Assembly: GCA_021780095.1 (NCBI GenBank)
Contig: JAJXZK010000197.1
Coordinates: 1 to 5,678, forward strand
Length of the DNA: 5,678 bases
Origin: Acidobacteriota bacterium
Lineage (GTDB): Bacteria > Acidobacteriota > Terriglobia > Terriglobales > Acidobacteriaceae
Reading direction: 5' to 3'
In this document: positions 1 through 5,678 of the stretch, one piece after another
How positions within the stretch are numbered: the first letter of the stretch is position 1
Layout of the letters: every line of letters starts with the position of its first letter
Notes under the pieces: model-generated
Database searches by the model: none
Told to the model about the DNA's origin: nothing
The model's input: the letters and a program-made list of their open reading frames with translations, nothing else
Position numbers and translations under genes: made by a program

Positions 1-1
1 T

Positions 2-727
2 AAGACGATTTTGTTTGTGGGCACGAAGCGGCAGGCGCAGGATGCAATCGCCGAGGAAGCCACCCGTTGCGGCATGTTCTACATCAACCAGCGTTGGCTG
101 GGCGGTCTGTTGACGAACTGGGCGACCGTGCAGAAGTCTGTGAAGCGCCTTCAGGAACTGGATGAGATGGCCACCGACGGCCGCTATGACCTGATGACGA
201 AGAAAGAAGTCATCAAGCTGGAACGCGAGCGCAAGCACCTGCAGGCGAACCTGGCCGGTATTAAAAACATGCGCCGCTTGCCGGACGCGCTGTTTGTTGT
301 AGATTCGAACAATGAAACCATCGCGGTGAAGGAAGCCCGCAAGCTGGGCATCCCGGTGGTGGCCGTGGTGGATACGAATTGCGACCCGACGCTGGTCGAC
401 TACATTATTCCGGGCAACGATGACGCGCTGCGCGCGATTCGGTTGTTCACCTCCAAAGTTGCCGATTCGATTGTCGAAGGCGTGCAGATGAGCGGCGACA
501 AGCAGCAGGCGGAACTGGCCGGCGTGACAGCGAGCGCGGACCAAGCGGCTGTCGAGGGTGTTGCGGAGACTCCGGACGGTTTTAACGCCGCGAAGTACGA
601 TCCTGAGCTGGCCGACGATGATGTGGACCTGGAGCAGGCGCTGGGCGGCGGGATTCGCAAAGCTCCCACGGCGGTTTCTGCGATCGCGGATGAGCCGGAA
701 GCGGCTGCGGCAGAGAGCGGCGTCTAA
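2..727 (+). CDS. rpsB: 30S ribosomal protein S2, 3' part (5' end outside window)
   Basis: S2 is a structural protein of the small ribosomal subunit, needed for binding S1 and for initiation. The visible 241 residues begin at the conserved [10 protein letters not shown] segment, so by comparison with E. coli S2 about 60 N-terminal residues are missing. Family landmarks are [12 protein letters not shown] (about residues 29-40), [21 protein letters not shown] sequence, the [14 protein letters not shown] stretch and [14 protein letters not shown]. The core ends near [10 protein letters not shown]. About 79 further residues form a low-complexity tail rich in Ala, Asp and Glu (for example [15 protein letters not shown]), longer than in E. 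coli S2; from recall, acidobacterial S2 proteins often carry such tails. The gene ends in TAA and is followed after 148 nt by tsf, the usual rpsB-tsf order. Identification is very secure; the role of the tail is unknown. Confidence 0.97.
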   Translation, partial: KTILFVGTKRQAQDAIAEEATRCGMFYINQRWLGGLLTNWATVQKSVKRLQELDEMATDGRYDLMTKKEVIKLERERKHLQANLAGIKNMRRLPDALFVVDSNNETIAVKEARKLGIPVVAVVDTNCDPTLVDYIIPGNDDALRAIRLFTSKVADSIVEGVQMSGDKQQAELAGVTASADQAAVEGVAETPDGFNAAKYDPELADDDVDLEQALGGGIRKAPTAVSAIADEPEAAAAESGV

Positions 728-803
728 GACCGGTTCAGCGACACTGGTAATTGACAACCCGCGCTGCTCAGTTTTCTTGCACCGTATTTTCAAACATCAT
801 GTT

Positions 804-841
804 CGTCATTCTAAGGTCGCCGCGGCGATCTCAGGATGACG
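804..841. repeat. 38-bp imperfect palindrome (REP-like) between rpsB and tsf
   Basis: The two arms, beginning CGTCATTCT and ending AGGATGACG, are symmetric about 822/823. Of 19 possible base pairs, 16 are Watson-Crick, two are G-T wobbles (810/835 and 816/829) and one is a mismatch (813/832). The centre is the GC-rich self-complementary TCGCCGCGGCGA. As RNA this would form one long hairpin. It has no following T-run, so it does not look like a simple terminator. The GTCATYCTnAG/CTCAGGATGAC outer arms resemble dispersed palindromic repeats that I recall from Acidobacteriota and other phyla. It could stabilise or attenuate the rpsB-tsf transcript. The palindrome is seen directly; its status as a dispersed repeat is inferred. 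Confidence 0.7.
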
Positions 842-875
842 ACTCCTATTTGATTAAGATTGGACGTATAAGAGG

Positions 876-1520
876 ATGTCGACTGTGACAGAAACAATTT
901 CAGCTGGAATGGTGAAGGAGCTGCGCGAGAAGACCGGCGCTCCTATGATGGACTGCCGTAATGCACTGACAGAAGCCAAGGGCGACATGGAAGAAGCTGT
1001 GGTCGTGCTGCGCAAGCGCGGCATGGCATCGGCAGCCAAGAAGGCCAGCCGCACGGCCAGCGAAGGCGCGGTGGGAACCTACATCCACGCCGGCGGCAAG
1101 ATTGGCGTGTTGCTGGAAGTAAACTGCGAGAGCGATTTTGTGGCCCGCACGCCAGACTTTCAGGAACTGCTGAAGGACATTGCGATGCATATCGCAGCCA
1201 CCGATCCGCGCTACATCCGCAAGGAAGACGTGACCGCGGAAGACCTGGAACGCGAGAAGGAAATTTATCGCGCGCAGGCGGCGCAGACCGGCAAGCCCGC
1301 TCCGGTGATTGAGAAGATCGTCGAGGGGAAAATGTCGAAGTTTTATGAGGAAGTCTGCCTGCTGGAGCAGCCCTTCATCAAGGAGCAGACGGTGACCATT
1401 GCGCAGTTGATCGCGCAGAAAGTCGGCAAGCTGGGAGAAAATATCCAGGTGCGCCGTTTCGCCCGCTTCAAGGTCGGCGATGCCAATTGGACTGTGGCCC
1501 AGATCAAGGCGACTGCATAA
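876..1520 (+). CDS. tsf: Elongation factor Ts (short form)
   Basis: EF-Ts is the nucleotide exchange factor that releases GDP from EF-Tu during elongation in the cytoplasm. The 214-aa product has an N-terminal UBA-like domain (about residues 8-50) with VKELREKTGAPMMDC, matching the first EF-Ts signature. The second signature is EVNCESDFVAR at about residues 81-91, carrying the DF-type pair that contacts EF-Tu. The C-terminal part includes FYEEVCLLEQPFIKE. E. coli EF-Ts is about 283 aa; this one belongs to the shorter form with a reduced dimerisation region. The start needs care. The purine-rich AGAGG (871-875) directly abuts the ATG at 876, which is poor spacing. An in-frame GTG at 885 sits 9 nt after it, and would give an N terminus closer in length to E. 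coli EF-Ts. I keep 876 as the longer conventional start. A strong terminator lies just downstream. Confidence 0.97.
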   Translation: MSTVTETISAGMVKELREKTGAPMMDCRNALTEAKGDMEEAVVVLRKRGMASAAKKASRTASEGAVGTYIHAGGKIGVLLEVNCESDFVARTPDFQELLKDIAMHIAATDPRYIRKEDVTAEDLEREKEIYRAQAAQTGKPAPVIEKIVEGKMSKFYEEVCLLEQPFIKEQTVTIAQLIAQKVGKLGENIQVRRFARFKVGDANWTVAQIKATA

Positions 1521-1540
1521 TCAGTATTTAGTTCGAAGAA

Positions 1541-1567
1541 AAGCCCGACATTGTGTCGGGCTTTTTT
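1541..1567 (+). terminator. Rho-independent terminator after tsf
   Basis: A perfect 10-bp inverted repeat, AAGCCCGACA and TGTCGGGCTT, is separated by 3 nt (1551-1553) and runs into six consecutive T (1562-1567). It starts 20 nt after the tsf stop codon. It should end the rpsB-tsf transcript and uncouple it from the accessory genes and from pyrH. The run of A just upstream of the left arm is short, so activity on the opposite strand is less likely. Confidence 0.93.
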
Positions 1568-1597
1568 ATTTTGCGGCAAAATAATTTTCCACAACCG

Positions 1598-1627
1598 TTG
1601 CAAGGTGCATGTGAGCGTTGCTATGAC
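1598..1627 (+). promoter_or_regulatory. Candidate sigma70-type promoter for the 128-aa gene
   Basis: TTGCAA (1598-1603, 4 of 6 matches to TTGACA) is followed after 18 nt by TATGAC (1622-1627, 4 of 6 to TATAAT). TGC immediately precedes the -10, giving an extended -10. Transcription would begin around 1634, leaving a leader of about 15 nt with the AGGGGA ribosome-binding site. The gene lies right behind a strong terminator and so needs its own promoter. This is a visual match only. Confidence 0.35.
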
Positions 1628-1648
1628 TAAGTGAAAAGGGGAAGCACG

Positions 1649-2035
1649 ATGGATTTGGATTTGCGCGGATTTGAAGCTGGGGATCACGTACCAATCCGAG
1701 ATCAGGCTGCCTGTCGGTGGCTCAACCTTCGGGGGGAATTGGTTGCCTTCTGTATTGCACTAAACCAAAAGGCGGGCTGGCCAGTCCTTCGGTGGGACGA
1801 CAATCCAAACCCACTCCGTGTCTGGAGGGAAGACGGTGCAGATCTAACTATCTTCTATATGAACGACTTCCATCGAGTTAATTTTTCCGATTCTTCCAAG
1901 GGGTGGGAGTGCGATTATGAGCTTAGGATCAAACGGGAGAGCAACAGGGCCAGTTGGTTCGGCATGGAAAAATCCCGCTCTGACACAGACGAAAGCATCG
2001 CAGAATTGATGATCCGCAAACTCCTGCGATCCTGA
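1649..2035 (+). CDS. Hypothetical protein, 128 aa, Trp-rich, soluble
   Basis: I do not recognise this protein. The ATG at 1649 is preferred over an in-frame GTG at 1631 because AGGGGA (1637-1642) lies 6 nt before it. The product is a charged, soluble protein of 128 residues with no signal peptide or membrane segment. It has six Trp (residues 24, 44, 49, 59, 86, 103), many set next to Gly, Arg or Asp, for example GWPVLRWDD and NPLRVWREDGADLTIFY. The alternation of short hydrophobic and charged stretches suggests a small alpha/beta or beta-rich fold. The C-terminal IAELMIRKLLRS looks like an amphipathic helix. It follows the tsf terminator and is convergent with the next gene. By eye its base composition is less GC-rich than rpsB and tsf, with more codons such as AGG, ATA and CTA, which would fit acquisition by transfer. 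The reading frame, start signal and promoter-like sequence support a real gene; its function is unknown. Confidence 0.65.
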   Translation: MDLDLRGFEAGDHVPIRDQAACRWLNLRGELVAFCIALNQKAGWPVLRWDDNPNPLRVWREDGADLTIFYMNDFHRVNFSDSSKGWECDYELRIKRESNRASWFGMEKSRSDTDESIAELMIRKLLRS

Positions 2036-2073
2036 GTCTAAATTGGAGAGACCAACTCCGACGGGAATCGATC

Positions 2074-2289
2074 TCATCGCTCTGCTAGCGGCTTCCTCTT
2101 CCAAATCCTTTTCCAGATGACAACCACTGCGACAATCGAGGTAAGGATCTGGACGGGAGATGTCATGTAGCTGAGGGCCGTGAGGCACCTGTGTAGAAAT
2201 GTGCCATCTGGGCTCAGAGTGTTCTTGGTGGCTAGATTCCACGCAAACTGAACGGCGAACCATAACAAAATGAGAATCCAGCGTTTCAT
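2074..2289 (-). CDS. Small two-helix membrane protein, 71 aa
   Basis: The frame is open upstream to 2415, but the start at 2289 is favoured because AAAGAGG lies 6 nt before this ATG on the minus strand. The upstream stretch also reads as noncoding sequence. The product starts MKRWILILLWFAVQFAW, giving a first membrane helix at about residues 4-20. A second, VQILTSIVAVVVIW, spans about residues 46-59. It ends in a basic tail, KRIWKRKPLAER. The hydrophilic part between the helices (about 21-43) is short. Under the positive-inside rule the two termini would face the cytoplasm. The first helix could be a signal anchor. It is convergent with the 128-aa gene (38 nt between stops) and lies downstream of the beta-propeller gene on the same strand, about 150 nt away. 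I do not recognise a family and assign no function. Confidence 0.55.
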   Translation of the reverse strand: MKRWILILLWFAVQFAWNLATKNTLSPDGTFLHRCLTALSYMTSPVQILTSIVAVVVIWKRIWKRKPLAER

Positions 2290-2441
2290 CTCACACCTCT
2301 TTGCGTCTTCGCATGTCGTGCAGTTTAGCAGTTGTCTCCAAGTCGGCCTCCTAATTAATTGGTGGTCGAGTGCCGCAGGGAAATTTATCGTGTGAAGTAA
2401 AAACCGTTTGAACACGGCAGCATGTGTGCTTTAGCGGCTAT
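2290..2441. other. Intergenic gap between two minus-strand genes
   Basis: This 152-nt gap separates the stop of the beta-propeller gene from the start of the 71-aa gene. It is AT-richer than its surroundings, with AATTAATT around 2352-2359. It contains a weak terminator-like hairpin near 2399-2418, described separately. I found no convincing -35/-10 pair for the 71-aa gene. The best -10-like string on the minus strand, TGCTAAACT, has no good -35 partner. Confidence 0.5.
2399..2418 (-). terminator. Weak candidate terminator after the beta-propeller gene
   Basis: Read on the minus strand, CCGT and ACGG form a 4-bp stem, extendable by one G-T pair. The loop is 6 nt (GTTCAA), and five T follow. 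It begins 24 nt after the beta-propeller stop codon, the right place for a terminator. The stem is short, so termination may be partial and the 71-aa gene could be read from the same transcript. Confidence 0.35.
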
Positions 2442-3458
2442 TTATTGGGCCCATGCGAGGCCGTCGGCACCAGCGCCGGCGTTGATGAGTTTTTGTACTT
2501 TCCAGTCAGTCAGGTCAATCACAGCCACCTGGTTTTTGACATTGCAGGAGACGTAGGCAACTTTGCCATCCGGGCGCACAAGGATTTCCTGGGGTGCGGT
2601 GGGAACAAGGATGGTGTTCACCACTTTCAAGGTGGCCAAATCGACCACGGCCACAAGACTTCTCCCTGGAATCGCCACCAGCAGCGAGCGGCCATCCTTC
2701 GTGGGAGCGGTGCCGTAGCCGGTTCCAGGCAACGGAACCCATGCCTTGACTTTGTCGGTCGCGGTATCGATGACAGCCAGCCGGGGCTGCGTCTGGTCGG
2801 AAGTGAAGGCCATGCTGCCGTCTCTCGATACAGAAATGCGTTGCGTCTCGCCGGAAATCGGAATGACGGCGAGCGTCTTGCGGGCCTTGATGTCGAGGAC
2901 GGAGACAGTTCCCGGACCGACGTTGGCGGTGTAGCCGCGGGTTCCGTCGGGAGAGAGGGCGAGCATGTGCGACTGTTCCTGCCCGGTTGGGATGGTGCCG
3001 ACGATTTTCAGCGTGCGTGGGTCGACCAGGGTGACATCCTGATCAAGTTCGGTGGTCACATAGAGCAGTCCGTCGTGTTTGTTATAGATCACGCAATGGG
3101 GCCGGACGCCGTGGCCGAAGTCGACACGGCCGGTGATTTTGCGCGAGGGTAGGTCGATGACCAGCATTTCGTGCCCATTGAGTCCAGGGTGGCCGACACC
3201 GACATTGCCATAGATAGGAACGTAGGCGGTGCGGCCGTCGGGAGATACGGCGGCTTCATGACCGTGCATGGCCGTGACGCCCTCTGGGATGGTCGCGATC
3301 TGCTGGTGGCTGGCGGTATCGACCAGACTGATGGTTTTATCTCCCTGATTGACGACGATCAAAAGAGGCACGGTCTGGTCTCCCGTCTGGGCATGTATGG
3401 AGAGCGTGAGGAGGCAAATACCGGAAAAGACAAGCGACAACGGGATGGATGGGCGCAT
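2442..3458 (-). CDS. Secreted seven-bladed YVTN-type beta-propeller protein
   Basis: The 338-aa product carries a Sec signal peptide: a short basic start (MRPS), a hydrophobic core at about residues 6-20, and likely cleavage after SIHA (residue 23). The mature part is almost entirely propeller repeats of the YVTN/40-residue type. Repeat cores of the form (S)PDG..AYV...V.VID can be followed at about residues 31-47, 72-103, 127-146, 168-190, 210-231, 252-274 and 294-316, giving seven blades. Examples are SPDGRTAYV, SPDGTRGYTANV and RPDGKVAYVSCNV. The protein should fold as a closed propeller outside the cytoplasmic membrane. Such proteins are ligand-binding or scaffolding modules; no catalytic residues identify a reaction, and annotations as surface antigen or NHL-like are only structural labels. 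An in-frame TTG at 3488 would add 10 residues before the signal peptide, so I prefer the ATG at 3458. TATACT lies 9 nt before that ATG and may be a -10. The gene points away from the pyrH relic. Confidence 0.88.
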   Translation of the reverse strand: MRPSIPLSLVFSGICLLTLSIHAQTGDQTVPLLIVVNQGDKTISLVDTASHQQIATIPEGVTAMHGHEAAVSPDGRTAYVPIYGNVGVGHPGLNGHEMLVIDLPSRKITGRVDFGHGVRPHCVIYNKHDGLLYVTTELDQDVTLVDPRTLKIVGTIPTGQEQSHMLALSPDGTRGYTANVGPGTVSVLDIKARKTLAVIPISGETQRISVSRDGSMAFTSDQTQPRLAVIDTATDKVKAWVPLPGTGYGTAPTKDGRSLLVAIPGRSLVAVVDLATLKVVNTILVPTAPQEILVRPDGKVAYVSCNVKNQVAVIDLTDWKVQKLINAGAGADGLAWAQ

Positions 3459-3646
3459 GGCAACCGCAGTATACCCTTCGATCGTCAACGAAGGAGGCGG
3501 ACCGACCTTCCATGGTCAGCGGAACAGACGATTTCTGCCGAAAATACAGGTCACTTTCCAGAGCACGGAATCTACGCCAGGATTCTCTGTTCAATGCCAC
3601 TTTCAAGCCAACAGAAGAAGCCGAGACCGGTTTTACGCGCGGATCG
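3459..3646. other. Divergent intergenic region, no gene supported
   Basis: This stretch separates the beta-propeller gene (-) from the pyrH-like relic and membrane gene (+). On the minus strand TATACT (3473-3468) lies just before the beta-propeller ATG and could be its -10, implying a leader of only a few nucleotides; no good -35 is seen at the standard distance. On the plus strand a perfect AAGGAGG (3491-3497) precedes an ATG at 3512 by 14 nt. That ATG opens a frame running through the relic into the membrane gene. The translated stretch is Arg/Ser-rich and resembles no protein, so I treat it as fortuitous. Confidence 0.5.
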
Positions 3647-3660
3647 ACTTCTGCGATACT
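3632..3660 (+). promoter_or_regulatory. Candidate promoter, duplicated from the pyrH start region
   Basis: TTTACG (3632-3637, 4 of 6 to TTGACA) lies 17 nt before GATACT (3655-3660), which is preceded by TGC, giving an extended -10 TGCGATACT. The same nine bases lie directly before the intact pyrH start. Here they precede the degenerate pyrH copy and, further on, the polytopic membrane gene, which they could now drive with a leader of about 105 nt. The -35-like part lies outside the duplicated segment. This is a visual prediction. Confidence 0.4.
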
Positions 3661-3700
3661 CAAAAGCACGTACAAGCGAGTTCTTCTCAAGCTTTGCGGC
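3647..3700 (+). repeat. Direct repeat, left copy of the pyrH 5' region
   Basis: This segment matches 5156-5210 with one 1-nt gap and a handful of substitutions. It includes 18 identical bases at the left end (ACTTCTGCGATACTCAAA) and 19 identical bases further in (CGAGTTCTTCTCAAGCTTT, 3677-3695). Similarity fades over the next 30 nt. The repeat starts abruptly: sequences left of it do not match. The two copies are about 1.5 kb apart and bracket the polytopic membrane gene. Confidence 0.92.
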
Positions 3701-3730
3701 GAGGTCTTGAGGGCTCGTCGCGGCGTCGAT
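3668..3730 (+). pseudogene. Degenerate 5' fragment of pyrH (UMP kinase)
   Basis: Read in frame, this stretch gives [19 protein letters not shown], clearly related to the pyrH N terminus [19 protein letters not shown] found at 5178. The start codon position holds ACG (3668-3670) instead of ATG. The Ser of the LSGE phosphate-binding segment is changed to Cys, about two codons are lost near the GF-GVD part, and similarity then ends around 3730. Only about 21 codons remain, so no kinase can be made. The frame happens to stay open into the downstream membrane gene. It is best seen as a leftover of an insertion or duplication at the pyrH start. Confidence 0.85.
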
Positions 3731-3772
3731 ATGAGATGCCAACATCGGACAAGTCGGAGTGCAAATTCGCAG

Positions 3773-5678
<1,906 letters not shown>

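Noticed and set aside
751..779. Perfect -35 hexamer TTGACA (751-756) between rpsB and tsf
   Set aside because: No acceptable -10 lies 16-18 nt downstream (the sequence there is TTCTTG); the nearest TATTTT is too far away. It is probably chance, although a weak internal promoter cannot be excluded.
2290..2415. N-terminal extension of the 71-aa protein to 113 aa
   Set aside because: The extension has no ribosome-binding site and a composition unlike the rest, while the inner ATG at 2289 has AAAGAGG at good spacing directly upstream.
2424..3152. Long plus-strand open frame (242 aa) opposite the beta-propeller gene
   Set aside because: It is the antisense shadow of a well-supported propeller gene, with Gly/Asp/His-rich sequence and no domain.

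Overview
The window is most likely from the chromosome of an Acidobacteriota bacterium, probably class Terriglobia. This rests on recognition rather than a search: the UMP kinase reads like acidobacterial PyrH, EF-Ts is the short form (about 214 aa), ribosomal protein S2 has a long Ala/Asp/Glu-rich C-terminal tail, and a GTCATYCT...AGGATGAC palindrome of a kind common in such genomes lies between rpsB and tsf.

Layout. Positions 2-727 hold the 3' part of rpsB (S2). A 148-nt gap with a 38-bp near-perfect palindrome follows, then tsf (EF-Ts), closed by a strong intrinsic terminator at 1541-1567. In many bacteria pyrH comes directly after tsf. Here about 3.6 kb of accessory DNA separates them. 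It contains a 128-aa orphan protein (+), a 71-aa two-helix membrane protein (-), a secreted seven-bladed YVTN-type beta-propeller (-), and a large polytopic membrane protein (+, about 450 aa, possibly a GT-C-type glycosyltransferase). The intact 5' part of pyrH begins at 5178 and runs off the right edge.

The most striking observation is a second, degenerate copy of the pyrH start region at 3647-3730, about 1.5 kb upstream of the real one. It includes the extended -10-like TGCGATACT, but its start codon is ACG instead of ATG. The polytopic membrane gene lies exactly between the two copies. This looks like an insertion or duplication event at the 5' end of pyrH that left pyrH intact and may have placed the membrane gene behind a copy of the pyrH promoter. 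No integrase, transposase, CRISPR array, tRNA or rRNA is visible.

The genes fall into two groups. The first is translation and nucleotide housekeeping: rpsB, tsf and pyrH. The second is a set of envelope-related or unknown accessory genes with no evident shared pathway. I see no sequence evidence for a defence system or other multi-gene novel system; the pyrH-flanked insertion is the main item worth following up.
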